Origin: Streptomyces ureilyticus
GTDB taxonomy: Bacteria > Actinomycetota > Actinomycetes > Streptomycetales > Streptomycetaceae
Reading direction: 5' to 3'
Assembly (NCBI RefSeq): GCF_011045025.1
Contig: NZ_JAAKZX010000020.1
Coordinates: 1-64,000 of the forward strand
Length of the DNA: 64,000 nt
The notes beneath the pieces are model-generated. The model was not told where the DNA came from, searched no databases, and worked only from the letters and a program-made list of their open reading frames with translations. The position numbers were made by a program, and so were the translations under genes. Below are positions 16,479 through 25,341 of this stretch, in pieces. How positions within the stretch are numbered: the stretch's first letter is position 1; each line of letters starts with the position of its first letter.

Positions 16479-17333
16479 ATGAGCATGAACCCGGGCCTCA
16501 CCCGCACACCCCTGCGCCGCGTCCTCGACTACGCCGTCCTGTCCGTGCTGGCGTTCATCTTCGCGCTGCCCGTCATCTACCTGTTCATCGGCAGCCTCAA
16601 GCCGTCCGACGAAGTCCTGAACGGTCTGTCCGGCTTCCTGCCCACCAACCTGTCGTTCGACAACTACACAGCCGTCCTCGACAGCCTCAACTCCGACAGC
16701 ACCGGCTACTTCTGGCGCTTCATGGGCATCTCGCTGCTGCTGGCCTTCGTGGTCGTCACAGGCGGTCTCATCGTCAACTCCATGGCCGCGTACGGTCTTT
16801 CACGGCTGAAGTGGCGCGGGCAGAACGCCGTCTTCACCCTCGTTCTGCTGCTGATGCTGATCCCGTTCGAGTCGGTGGCGGTCCCGCTCTTCTACATGTT
16901 CAACGACCAGCGCAACACGCTCCCCATCCTGGCGCTGCCGTTCATCGCCAACGCCTTCTCGGTCTACCAGTTCGCCACGTTCTTCCGCACGATCCCGCCG
17001 AGCATCGAGGAAGCCGCCCGCATCGACGGCGCGGGCCCGTGGCGCACCTTCTTCGCGATCATCATCCCGATGTCGAAGCCGGCCTTCGCCTCGGTGGCGA
17101 TCCTGACCTTCCTCATGCAGTGGGGCTCGTTCCTGTGGCCGGTCCTGATGGTCTCCGACCCGTCGGTACGTCCGCTGCCGCTGGAGATGAGCGTCTTCCA
17201 GGAACAACTGCCCCCGGACTGGGGTCAGATCCTCGCCTTCGGCGTGCTCCTGGTGCTGCCCGTGCTGATCGTCTTCCTCTTCTTCCAGCGGTGGTTCGTG
17301 CAGGGCGTCGCCAGCTCGGCCGTCAAGGGCTGA
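16479..17333 (+). CDS. ABC sugar transporter permease, MalG type
   Basis: The product is 284 aa, with its start 6 nt after the previous stop. There are six predicted membrane segments and the EAA coupling loop IEEAARIDGAGPWRTFFAI near residues 175-193. It completes the second binding-protein-dependent importer. No ATP-binding subunit is encoded nearby, as is usual for Streptomyces carbohydrate importers that share one ATPase. It ends one base before the convergent formylglycine-generating enzyme gene. Confidence 0.92.
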   Translation: MSMNPGLTRTPLRRVLDYAVLSVLAFIFALPVIYLFIGSLKPSDEVLNGLSGFLPTNLSFDNYTAVLDSLNSDSTGYFWRFMGISLLLAFVVVTGGLIVNSMAAYGLSRLKWRGQNAVFTLVLLLMLIPFESVAVPLFYMFNDQRNTLPILALPFIANAFSVYQFATFFRTIPPSIEEAARIDGAGPWRTFFAIIIPMSKPAFASVAILTFLMQWGSFLWPVLMVSDPSVRPLPLEMSVFQEQLPPDWGQILAFGVLLVLPVLIVFLFFQRWFVQGVASSAVKG

Positions 17334-17334
17334 G

Positions 17335-18297
17335 TCAGCTCTTCGCCGGGTCCCGTACGCAGCGAAAGCCCAGGTTGCCCACCGAGCTGTCGGGGGTGTT
17401 GCTGGTGCGCGCGGCGACGCGGTAGCGGTTGCAGTAGGAGTCGTGGCACAGGTAGGAGCCGCCGCGCATCACGCGGGCCGTGCCCTGCTCCGGTCCCTTG
17501 GGGTCGGCGTGGGGCCCGGTGCCGTGGTCGGTGCCCCACCAGTCGGCGCACCACTCCCAGACGTTGCCGGAGGTGTTGAACAGGCCGAACCCGTTGGGCG
17601 GGAAGGCGTCGACGGGGGCGGTGCCTTTGTAGCCGTCCTCGGCGGTGTTGCGGAACGGGAAGCGGCCCTGCCAGATGTTGCAGCGGTGTTCGCCGCCCGG
17701 CGTGAGCTCGTCTCCCCACGGGAACCGCTTCTGGTCGAGTCCGCCACGGGCCGCGTACTCCCATTCGGCCTCGGTCGGCAGCCGGGAGCCCTCCCACCGG
17801 CAGAAGGCGAGCGCGTCGCCCCAGGAGACATGGACGACCGGGTGATCCCAGCGGCCGTCGAGCTCGCTGCCGGGCCCTTCGGGCGCCGCCCAGTACGCGC
17901 CCTGGACCCCGCACCACCACGGCGTGCCCTCCGGCCGCGGCGACACCTTGCGCAACTCCCCCGGCAGGAACCTGGCGAAGACGTACGACCAGCCGAACCG
18001 CTCGGCGTCGGTGCGGTAGCCCGTCGCGTCCACGAACGCGGCGAAGCGTTCGTTGGTGACACAGCGGGTGTCGATCTCGAACGGCCCGACGGTCACCTCG
18101 CGGACCGGGCCCTCACCGTCACCTGGGTTGGCGTCCGCGTCCTCACCGCCCATATGGAAGGTGCCGCCGGGCAGCGCCACCCTGGAGCCGCCGGACGCCG
18201 CACCGCTGCCGGGAACGGGCGACGGCTCGGACGCGGCGGGTGCCGTTTCGGAGGACGACCGGCCGGGTGCACAGCAGTGGGAGTTCTGGGAGTTCAC
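17335..18297 (-). CDS. formylglycine-generating enzyme (sulfatase-maturing, copper/O2 type)
   Basis: FGE converts the Cys of the sulfatase motif CxPxR to formylglycine using oxygen. The domain covers about residues 38-320: LPGGTFHMGG, DTRCVTNERFAAFVDATGY, HPVVHVSWGDALAFCRW, LPTEAEWEYAARGG, CNIWQGRFP, GNVWEWCADWW, and the diagnostic active-site pair in CHDSYCNRYRVAAR (Cys284 and Cys289). NTPDSSVGNLGFRC follows. This matches characterised Streptomyces FGE much better than general sulfatase-modifying-factor-fold proteins. The GTG at 18297 was chosen; the frame extends to a TTG at 18321. Residues 9-13 read CAPGR, a CxPxR motif inside the enzyme itself. No sulfatase lies in the window, so its client is elsewhere. 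Confidence 0.93.
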   Translation of the reverse strand: MNSQNSHCCAPGRSSSETAPAASEPSPVPGSGAASGGSRVALPGGTFHMGGEDADANPGDGEGPVREVTVGPFEIDTRCVTNERFAAFVDATGYRTDAERFGWSYVFARFLPGELRKVSPRPEGTPWWCGVQGAYWAAPEGPGSELDGRWDHPVVHVSWGDALAFCRWEGSRLPTEAEWEYAARGGLDQKRFPWGDELTPGGEHRCNIWQGRFPFRNTAEDGYKGTAPVDAFPPNGFGLFNTSGNVWEWCADWWGTDHGTGPHADPKGPEQGTARVMRGGSYLCHDSYCNRYRVAARTSNTPDSSVGNLGFRCVRDPAKS

Positions 18298-18339
18298 GCG
18301 GCCAGTACAACACGCCTCCAATATGCCGAGGCGAGCGAG

Positions 18340-20715
18340 TCAGCCCGGCGGCAGCGGCTGCTGTGCCCAGATCGTCTTGCCGTTGACGGTCTGGCGGCTG
18401 CCCCAGCGCTGGGTGAGCTGGGCGACGAGCAGCAGACCGCGGCCGCCCTCGTCGTAGACGTGCGCCCGGCGCAGATGCGGTGAGGTGGAGCTGCCGTCGG
18501 AAACCTCGCAGATCAGCGCGCGGTCGCGGATCAGGCGCAGTTGGATGGGCGGTTCGCCGTACCGGATCGCGTTGGTGACCAGTTCGCTGACGACGAGTTC
18601 GGTGACGAAGGCGGTCTCGTCCAGGCCCCACTCGGTGAGCTGGTCGGTGGCGTACTGCCGGGTGGCGGCGACGATTTCGGGGTCCGGCTCGATGTCCCAG
18701 GTGGCCACCTGGCAGGAGCCGAGCGCACGGGTGCGGGCCAGCAGCAGGGCCACGTCGTCGGCGGGCTGCGGCGGGAGTACGGACTTCAGCACCGCGTCGC
18801 ACAGGGCGTCCAGCGAGTCGGCGGGCACGGTCAGCGCACGGCACAGTTCGGCGGTGCCCTGGTCGAGGTCGCGGTCCCGTCCCTCGATCAGCCCGTCCGT
18901 GTAGAGGGCGATCAACGAGCCCTCGGGCAGCTCCAGTTCGGTCGCTTCGAAGGGCAGTCCGCCCACCCCGAGCGGCGGTCCGGGGGACATCTCGACGAGC
19001 CGCGTGGTGCCGTCGGGCAGCAGGACGGCCGGCGGCGGATGCCCGGCACCGGCGACGGTCAGCCGGCGCGAAACGGGATCGTAGACCGCGTACAGACAGG
19101 TCGCCCCCAGCTCCGCGACGTCGTCGGTGGTGCTCTCGTCCGTCGCCAGGTGCGTCACCAAGTCGTCGAGGTGGGTGAGGAGTTCGTCCGGCGGCAGATC
19201 CACGTCGGCGAGGGTCCGTACGGCCGTACGCAGCCGCCCCATGGTCGCGGACGACTGGAGGCCGTGCCCGACGACGTCTCCGACGACCAGGGCGACCCGG
19301 CTGCCGGACAGCGGGATCACATCGAACCAGTCGCCGCCGATCCCGGCGACCGCACCGCTCGGCAGGTAACGGTGGGCCACCTCCACGGCCGCCTGCCCGG
19401 GCAACCCCCGTGGCAGCAGGCTGTGCTGAAGGGCCAGCGCGGTCGACCGCTCATGGCCGAAGCGACGGGCGTTGTCCACGCAGACGGCGGCCCGGCTCGC
19501 CAGCTCCTCGGACAGAACGACATCGTCACCGGCGTACGCATCCGGATTGGCGGCCCGTACGAAGACCGCGACGCCCAGGGTCGTGCCACGGGCCCGCAAC
19601 GGCACCGCCAGCATCGAGTGCACCCGCACGCCGTACTCACGGTCCTTGGCATCCCGTGCCTCATGCCCGCTCAGCCACCGGTCGAAGTCCGGCTCCCCGG
19701 CCCCGCTGAGCACCGCCTGTCCGTCCAGCAGCGCTCGCGCGGGCGGTGAGAACGGCGGATAAGTGTCCGCCTCACCCAGCTCGACGGCCGCCTCCGGTGT
19801 GCCCGCGGTGACGGACCGGTGGGCTGCCCTGCGCAGCACGACATCGGAGTGATGCGTCGTCGGCGGTTCGTCCGCTCCGAGGACCCAGTCGAGCAGGTCG
19901 ACGCCGGCGAAGTCGGCGAAGCGCGGGACGACGAGTTCGACCAGTTCCTCGGCGGTGCGCACCACGTCCAGGGTGGTGCCGATGGAGGCGGCGGCCTCGT
20001 TCAGCAGGGCCAGCCGCTGCCGGGCCCAGTGCTGCTCGCTGCTGTCGAACGCCGCCAGGGCGGTGCCGACCAGCTCGCCGGAGAGGTCCCGTACCGGCCA
20101 CATCTCGATGTTCCAGGCGTGGTACCGCGTGCCGGACGGTGACCGGGTAAAGCTCTCGTAGTGGGCGGGTTCGCCGGTCTCGGCGACCTGGCGCAGATGC
20201 TGCACGAAGCCCCGGCTGTGCTCGGCGTCCTCCACGGTGTCCGGGAAGTACCGGCCGACCAGGGTGTCCTCCGGGACCCCCATCACCTGGCAGGCCACGT
20301 TGTTGAGCCGCAGGTAATGCTGCCGGGTGTCGAAGATCGACATCGACATGGACGCCTGGTCGAAGGCCTGCGCCGCGAGGCTGGGCCCCTGCCCGTCGGA
20401 CGGCTCGGCGGTGACCACGAATCCGGTGGCCGCGCCGTCCGCGCCCAGCAGGGGGCTCGCGTTCAGGGCCAGCGCGAGCTGGGATCCGTCCCGGTGCCGC
20501 AGCACGGCGGTGCCCGTCAGCGCGGCGACGATGCCGGACGGCACGTCCTCGGCGAGCAGTTCCCCCGCAGCCCGGCCCACGGCCTCCTCGGCCGCGTATC
20601 CCGTCAGCCTCCGGGCACCCTCACTCCACCCCGTCACGGTGCCCTGTGCATCAAGAATCGCCGAAGCGGCGACATGCTCCATACGCCCCAGAATGAGGGC
20701 TTCGTGGCTTCCCAT
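18340..20715 (-). CDS. PAS-PAS-GAF-SpoIIE phosphatase-HATPase regulatory protein
   Basis: The product is 791 aa from the ATG at 20715 (a TTG lies one codon earlier). Order of domains: PAS (about 12-110, ILDAQGTVTGWSEGARRLTGY), second PAS (about 120-225, FDTRQHYLRLNNVAC), GAF (about 235-430, with LAVPLRARGTTLGVAVF), SpoIIE/PP2C phosphatase (about 445-660, with GGDWFDVIPL, LVVGDVVGHG and LYTDGLIEGRDRD carrying metal-binding Asp residues), and a C-terminal anti-sigma-like ATPase (about 670-785, with ELVTNAIRYG and DEGGRGLLLVAQL). Such Streptomyces proteins sense a signal and act on anti-anti-sigma factors by dephosphorylation or kinase activity. It lies just upstream of the FGE gene in the same direction; a functional link is not obvious. 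Confidence 0.93.
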   Translation of the reverse strand: MGSHEALILGRMEHVAASAILDAQGTVTGWSEGARRLTGYAAEEAVGRAAGELLAEDVPSGIVAALTGTAVLRHRDGSQLALALNASPLLGADGAATGFVVTAEPSDGQGPSLAAQAFDQASMSMSIFDTRQHYLRLNNVACQVMGVPEDTLVGRYFPDTVEDAEHSRGFVQHLRQVAETGEPAHYESFTRSPSGTRYHAWNIEMWPVRDLSGELVGTALAAFDSSEQHWARQRLALLNEAAASIGTTLDVVRTAEELVELVVPRFADFAGVDLLDWVLGADEPPTTHHSDVVLRRAAHRSVTAGTPEAAVELGEADTYPPFSPPARALLDGQAVLSGAGEPDFDRWLSGHEARDAKDREYGVRVHSMLAVPLRARGTTLGVAVFVRAANPDAYAGDDVVLSEELASRAAVCVDNARRFGHERSTALALQHSLLPRGLPGQAAVEVAHRYLPSGAVAGIGGDWFDVIPLSGSRVALVVGDVVGHGLQSSATMGRLRTAVRTLADVDLPPDELLTHLDDLVTHLATDESTTDDVAELGATCLYAVYDPVSRRLTVAGAGHPPPAVLLPDGTTRLVEMSPGPPLGVGGLPFEATELELPEGSLIALYTDGLIEGRDRDLDQGTAELCRALTVPADSLDALCDAVLKSVLPPQPADDVALLLARTRALGSCQVATWDIEPDPEIVAATRQYATDQLTEWGLDETAFVTELVVSELVTNAIRYGEPPIQLRLIRDRALICEVSDGSSTSPHLRRAHVYDEGGRGLLLVAQLTQRWGSRQTVNGKTIWAQQPLPPG

Positions 20716-20736
20716 CAACCCGGCTGCCGCCGATAT

Positions 20737-20771
20737 GTCAACCGGCTGTCGCCGACAGTCAACTGGCTGTC
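20737..20771 (-). repeat. paired 14-bp direct repeat, 21-bp period, upstream of the SpoIIE gene
   Basis: GTCAACCGGCTGTC (20737-20750) and GTCAACTGGCTGTC (20758-20771) differ at one base and start 21 bp apart, two helical turns. On the minus strand each copy ends in GTTGAC, which can serve as a -35 element. Position just before the regulator start suggests a binding site for a tandem activator or sigma-region contact. Confidence 0.5.
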
Positions 20772-20816
20772 ATCGAGGGCGACCGGTCGCACCGATCCGC
20801 CAGTACGGCCCCCAGG

Positions 20817-21338
20817 TCAGGGCTTGCGTGCCGCCGGCCCCGCTTCCTCTTCCGCGCCGATCTCGGCGGCGTACGAGAGGAAGTCGTCGACCATGCGGTG
20901 GAAGAGCGTGGCGAGTTTCTGAAGTTCCTCGGGTGACCAGTCGGACAGGGCCAGCTGCATACCGCGGGCGCTCATCTCGCGGATGCGGTCGACGGCTTCC
21001 TGGCCGGCCTCGGTGATCTGGATGCGCTGGGCACGGCGGTCGTCGGGGTCGGGTACGCGGGTGACGTAACCGCCCTTCTCCAACTGCTGCACCTGTCGGG
21101 TCACGTGGGAGGCCTCCACGGCCAGCCGGTTCGCCAGCTCACCGGGACGCATCGGCTCGGAGTCGCCGATCTGCCGCAGGAGGGCCACGGCGGCGCGGTC
21201 CAGCGGCACTCCGGCCAGCGCCATGAGCCGGTCGTGCTGACGCGTTCGGCCCATGAGATAGGCGATGCGCGTGAGCGCCCGCTCGATCTCCATCACTTCC
21301 GTGGAGGCGGGGGTGGTGGCCGGCGATGGTGTGGACAT
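20817..21338 (-). CDS. MarR family transcriptional regulator
   Basis: The product is 173 aa from the ATG at 21338. The winged helix-turn-helix includes LDRAAVALLRQIGD, MRPGELANRLAVEASHVTRQ and the wing RVPDPDDRRAQRIQIT, the standard MarR DRR signature near residues 95-110. TAAAGT (minus strand, 21351-21346) lies exactly 7 nt before this ATG, so the mRNA may be leaderless; a GTG three codons earlier falls inside that -10 and is less likely. Dimerising helices flank the DNA-binding domain. Neighbouring genes do not define its target, although the adjacent monooxygenase operon on the same strand is a candidate. Confidence 0.92.
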   Translation of the reverse strand: MSTPSPATTPASTEVMEIERALTRIAYLMGRTRQHDRLMALAGVPLDRAAVALLRQIGDSEPMRPGELANRLAVEASHVTRQVQQLEKGGYVTRVPDPDDRRAQRIQITEAGQEAVDRIREMSARGMQLALSDWSPEELQKLATLFHRMVDDFLSYAAEIGAEEEAGPAARKP

Positions 21339-21420
21339 ACGGATCACTTTACCAGCTTCTTGCCTAACTCAACTAAATCTGCCCGTCCCCCGCCGGTTGC
21401 CCGCGCTCCGGCGCTCCCTC

Positions 21421-23082
21421 TCATGGCGCCCGCCTGGGCGACAGCCGAAGCACGCTTCCCTCGCCGTTGGCCGACAGCAGCAGGGAACCCTCCGGAGTGA
21501 CGGCGAGACCGGCGAACTGGCCGGGCGATCCGGGCATGCCGTGGGTGAACAGCGCGGGCCGTTCGGTGGGGCCGGTCCCCGGAGGCAGGCCGACCGCCAG
21601 GTCCTCGGCGTCGACCCTGGTGTCGCCCGTGCTGAGAGAGATCGCCAGCAGCCTGCGGTGCTCGGTGTCCACGGTGAACAGTTCGTCACCCAGGGCGGCC
21701 AGCCCCTGCGGTGCGCCCAGCCCCTCCGCGAGGAGCACGGCCTTCCCGGCGTCCGGCCCGTCGTCGACCCCTTCTTCGCCCCCCTCGTCGATCCGGAGCA
21801 CCGCCCCACGCCGGTCGTCGCTGACATAGCAGCGCCCCTCCGCGTCGAAGGCCACATCCACCGGGTGGTCGAGCCCCTCCGCGAGCACGGTGACGGAGTC
21901 GTCCCGCTCGTCGATCCGTACGACCCGGCCGGCGCCCGCCTCCGCGACCACGAGCGAGCCGTCCGGTCCCACCGCGATGCCGAACGGCTGGTCCAGCCCG
22001 GCAGCCCGTTGCCGCCTGGTCTTCGCCACGGGGTCGTACGTCTCGACGTTGCCGTACTGGGAGGTGAGGTGCAGGAGTCCGTCCGCGGCGGTGATGCCGT
22101 GGGTGAAGATGAGCAGCTCCTGTGTGGTCACGTCGCCCGGTTCGCCGTCGCCGGTGGGCTCCGGGCGTGCCACGCGGTAGTGGTCGGCGGCGTAGACCGT
22201 GCCGCCGAGGTCGATCGTCACTCCGTAGGGGCCGTCGAGTCCGGTGGGCACGATCTCGCGGATCCGGCCGTCGGGGTTCATCTCCGTGACGCCGCCGCTG
22301 GCGAAGCTGGAGACGAACATGCGGTTCTCGGCGTCGAAGGCCGCGTTGTCCAGGCCGACGACACCGCTGGTGACGATCGACGTGTCGCCACTGCCGAAGA
22401 GGTCGATACGGGTCACGATGCCGGCCTCGCCGCGGGACAGCACCGTCATCACCCCGCCCTGGTCGAAGCGCACCGCGACCGGCTCGTGCACGTCCTCGGC
22501 GACCAGCTCGGGGGCGCCGCCGTCGGGGGGTATCCGCCAGACCTGGTCGGTGAGCATGTGCGGGTAGTAGAGGTAGCCGTCCGGGCCGAGTTGCATCGCG
22601 TTGCCGAAGATCAGCCCGTCGGTGAGCACCACCGGGTCGCCGCCGTCAGGGAACAGCTCCAGCAGACGGCCGTCCATCTTCATCTCGTTGACGAAGAGGC
22701 GGTCGCCGGCGCAGGTGATGCCGTTGGGCACCTGCACCTCGTCGGAGACCAGGGTGTACTCGCCCTCCGGACTGCGACGCCACACCCGGCCCGGCGTCAG
22801 GTCCGCGATGTACATCGAGCCGTCCGCCCCGAAGGCCAGGTCGTCCGGCGCCTGGACCGGACCGTCCAGCGGCACGACGACGTCGACGTCCCCCGAGGCG
22901 GGGTCCACGGCGCTGATCTGCCCGGCGATGAACTGCGCGACGTACAGCCGCCCGTCGGGGCCGAAGGTCACGCCGTTCGAACCCCACAGCCGGCTCGGCC
23001 AGTTGAGCCGTCTCATGTCCCACCGGCTGCTCGTGGCGGACCGGCGGCCGGTGTCGTCGTACCGGCTGGGCTGCATGCTCAT
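21421..23082 (-). CDS. SMP-30/gluconolactonase-like beta-propeller protein
   Basis: The product is 553 aa from the ATG at 23082, preceded by GGGGAG; the frame stays open upstream only as a shadow of the next gene. It holds two NHL/SMP-30-like propellers of repeated blades: NGVTFGPDGRLYVAQ, DDLAFGADGSMYIAD and VPNGITCAGDRLFVNE in the first half, then FGIAVGPDGSLVVAEAGAG and VDVAFDAEGRCYVSDD in the second. Members include calcium-dependent lactonases and strictosidine-synthase-like enzymes. There is no signal peptide. It follows a Baeyer-Villiger-type monooxygenase by 28 nt in one operon, so hydrolysis of the lactone made by that enzyme is a natural inference. No catalytic residue can be confirmed by eye. 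Confidence 0.8.
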   Translation of the reverse strand: MSMQPSRYDDTGRRSATSSRWDMRRLNWPSRLWGSNGVTFGPDGRLYVAQFIAGQISAVDPASGDVDVVVPLDGPVQAPDDLAFGADGSMYIADLTPGRVWRRSPEGEYTLVSDEVQVPNGITCAGDRLFVNEMKMDGRLLELFPDGGDPVVLTDGLIFGNAMQLGPDGYLYYPHMLTDQVWRIPPDGGAPELVAEDVHEPVAVRFDQGGVMTVLSRGEAGIVTRIDLFGSGDTSIVTSGVVGLDNAAFDAENRMFVSSFASGGVTEMNPDGRIREIVPTGLDGPYGVTIDLGGTVYAADHYRVARPEPTGDGEPGDVTTQELLIFTHGITAADGLLHLTSQYGNVETYDPVAKTRRQRAAGLDQPFGIAVGPDGSLVVAEAGAGRVVRIDERDDSVTVLAEGLDHPVDVAFDAEGRCYVSDDRRGAVLRIDEGGEEGVDDGPDAGKAVLLAEGLGAPQGLAALGDELFTVDTEHRRLLAISLSTGDTRVDAEDLAVGLPPGTGPTERPALFTHGMPGSPGQFAGLAVTPEGSLLLSANGEGSVLRLSPRRAP

Positions 23083-23110
23083 CCCCACTCCCCCTGTCCT
23101 TCGGCCCGAC

Positions 23111-24967
23111 TCATTCGGCTTCGACTTCGGCTTCGACGAGGACGTCGCGCAGGCCGCCGTCCTCGCGCCAGCGCCGGAGCAGTTCGTGGAAGGCGACCGG
23201 CCCGTCGCCGTACGACTCGCTGCGCTTCCTCGGCCTGCCCTCGTTGTTGTAGTAGCCAGGTGTGCACTCGGCCTGGAAGGCATGCAGGTCGGCCGCCTTC
23301 TCCCGGATCGTGGCCACCCAGGCGGCCTCCGCCTCGGCGCTGGGCTCGATGTAGCGGGCCCGCCGCTTGCGGGCCTCGCCGACGACCGCGGCCACATGGG
23401 TGGCCTGCTCGTCCAGGATGTGCACGTAGTTGACGGCGCTGGCGTTCTGCACCGGGCCGAGCTGGAAGAGGTTCGGGAAGCCGTGGCTGTAAAAGCCGTG
23501 CAGCGTCTTCGGGCCCTCCTGCATCCAGGTCTCCAGGAGGCCGGCACCGCCACGGCCGTGCACCGGGACGAGTCCGGACAGGATCCCCGAGACGCCGACC
23601 TGGAAACCGGTGGCGAAGATGACGGAGTCGACCTCGTACTCATTCCCGCCGACCACGATCGCGTCCTCGGTGATGCGCTCGACCCCGCCATGGTCGGCCG
23701 TGTCCACCAGGGTCACATTGGGCCGGTTGAACGTGTCGAGGTAGTGGTCACTGAAGGTGGGCCGCTTGCACATGTAGCGGTACCAGGGCTTGAGGAGTTC
23801 GGCCGTGGCCGGGTCGTCCACGAGCGCGTCGACGCGGGCGCGGATCTCGTTCATCTTCTGGAAGTCGGCGAGCTCGTACAGCCGTTCCCGCTCCTCGGGA
23901 GACACGTCCGCATAGCTGTCGCTCGGGATGAGCTTCTGCTGCAGCCGCGCGGTGGAGGTCCAGCCGTCGTTCACCAGGTCCTCGTCCGCCTGACCGCCGG
24001 TGACGAGCCGGAGGAAGTTCTCCCTGCGGCGCTTCTGCCAGCCGGGAGTGAGCGACTTCGCCCACTGCGGATCCGTGGGGCGCTGACCGCGTACGTCCAC
24101 CGAGGACGGAGTGCGCTGGAACAGGTACAGGTGCCGTGCGTCGCGTCCCAGATGCGGCACGATCTGGATCGCGGTGGCACCGGTGCCGATGACCGCCACC
24201 CGCTTGTCGGCCAGCTTGTGCAGGTTCCCGTTCGCGTCGCCGCCGGTGTACGCGTAGTCCCAGCGGCTGGTGTGGAAGGCGTGCCCCCGGAATGTCTCGA
24301 TGCCGGGGATGCCGGGGAGCTTGGCCTGGCTGAGCGTTCCGCTGGACACGACCACGTATCTCGCCCGCATGCGGTCGCCGCGGTCGGTGGCGACGATCCA
24401 CTCCAACTCGCCCTCGTCCCAGCGCAGTTCGGTCACCTGTGTCTGGAAGCAGGCGTCGCCGTAGAGGTCGAAGTGCTTCCCGATGGCCTGAGCGTGCTGC
24501 CGGATCTCCTCGCCCGGCGCGTACTTCCATTTCGGGACGTAGCCGATCTCCTCGAGCAGCGGCATGTAGACGTACGACTCGATGTCGCAGTGGATGCCGG
24601 GATACCGGTTCCAGTACCAGGTGCCGCCGAAGTCCCCGGCCTGCTCGACGACCCGGATCTCCCGCACCCCCGCCTGCCGCAGCCGCGCACCGGCCAGCAG
24701 ACCGCCGAACCCGCCGCCCACGACCAGCGCCTCGACCCGGTCGTGCAGCGGTTCCCGGGGCACGAACCGGGTGTACGGATCGTCGGCGTACGAGGCGAAC
24801 TCGCCGACGAGCGGCCGGTACTGCCGATTGCCGTCGGGGCGGATCCGGCGGTCACGCTCGGCCCGGTACTTCTCGCGCAGGGCGTCCGGGTCGAAACCCA
24901 GTTCCTCCGGGGTCAGTTCCTCGGGGGGCAAGGGGGTGACGGCGGACGGTTTGTGGGGGATGGACAT
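23111..24967 (-). CDS. Baeyer-Villiger-type flavin monooxygenase
   Basis: The product is 618 aa, in the size range of long BVMOs with an N-terminal extension. The FAD Rossmann motif VVGGGFGGLLAGARLRQAG is near residue 80, and the NADPH motif VAVIGTGATAIQIVPHL near residue 240. Between them lies FRGHAFHTSRWDYAY, an exact match to the BVMO fingerprint FxGxxxHxxxW[PD]. ATGFQVGVSG is the ATG motif of class B monooxygenases. Such enzymes insert oxygen next to a ketone, giving an ester or lactone, using NADPH and O2. GAGAGGA precedes the ATG. The downstream propeller protein may open the product lactone. The ketone substrate is unknown. Confidence 0.93.
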   Translation of the reverse strand: MSIPHKPSAVTPLPPEELTPEELGFDPDALREKYRAERDRRIRPDGNRQYRPLVGEFASYADDPYTRFVPREPLHDRVEALVVGGGFGGLLAGARLRQAGVREIRVVEQAGDFGGTWYWNRYPGIHCDIESYVYMPLLEEIGYVPKWKYAPGEEIRQHAQAIGKHFDLYGDACFQTQVTELRWDEGELEWIVATDRGDRMRARYVVVSSGTLSQAKLPGIPGIETFRGHAFHTSRWDYAYTGGDANGNLHKLADKRVAVIGTGATAIQIVPHLGRDARHLYLFQRTPSSVDVRGQRPTDPQWAKSLTPGWQKRRRENFLRLVTGGQADEDLVNDGWTSTARLQQKLIPSDSYADVSPEERERLYELADFQKMNEIRARVDALVDDPATAELLKPWYRYMCKRPTFSDHYLDTFNRPNVTLVDTADHGGVERITEDAIVVGGNEYEVDSVIFATGFQVGVSGILSGLVPVHGRGGAGLLETWMQEGPKTLHGFYSHGFPNLFQLGPVQNASAVNYVHILDEQATHVAAVVGEARKRRARYIEPSAEAEAAWVATIREKAADLHAFQAECTPGYYNNEGRPRKRSESYGDGPVAFHELLRRWREDGGLRDVLVEAEVEAE

Positions 24968-24981
24968 CCGGGTCCTCTCTG

Positions 24982-25008
24982 CTGTCCGTGCTGTCCGTGC
25001 TGTCCGTG
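24982..25008 (-). repeat. three tandem 9-bp repeats in the monooxygenase leader
   Basis: CTGTCCGTG is repeated three times head to tail at 24982-24990, 24991-24999 and 25000-25008, ending 15 nt before the monooxygenase start codon. It lies in the untranslated leader. It may be a slippage product or a set of binding sites. Confidence 0.6.
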
Positions 25009-25149
25009 AACAACTGCCGTTGTACGGTGCGCCGACCCGACCCGATGCGCCGGGCAGCGGAATGCCCGCCGGTGGTCGCAGGCCTCGATGAGCACATGGA
25101 AGCGGACCGGACTGACACCTCCCGGACAGTCACCTGACAGAAAGCTGAC

Positions 25150-25163
25150 GTGAGCCAGATCAC
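25150..25163. promoter_or_regulatory. Crp-like site GTGA-N6-TCAC in a 374-nt divergent region
   Basis: GTGAGCCAGATCAC is a perfect match to the half-sites of the Crp consensus. It sits between the divergent monooxygenase (start 24967) and lipoprotein (start 25342) genes. The rest of 24968-25341 holds the 9-bp repeats and no recognised gene. Confidence 0.4.
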
Positions 25164-25341
25164 TCGCGGACGCCGTCGCGCGGGCACCCGAGTCACAGCG
25201 GCACAGACATACCACCCGGAGTAAGGGAAGGGAACAAAGGACCCCACGTCGCCCGGGCGACGGTTTCGGGACCCGTCCCGTCGGCCCCTCAATAGACTCG
25301 CCGCCTGCTCTCGGGCGAGTCACGAAAGGGATGGGAACACC

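Noticed and set aside
22601..25009. 802-codon plus-strand frame across the propeller and monooxygenase genes
   Set aside because: The real genes on the other strand have complete catalytic motifs; this is a shadow rich in Val, Gly, Asp and Arg.
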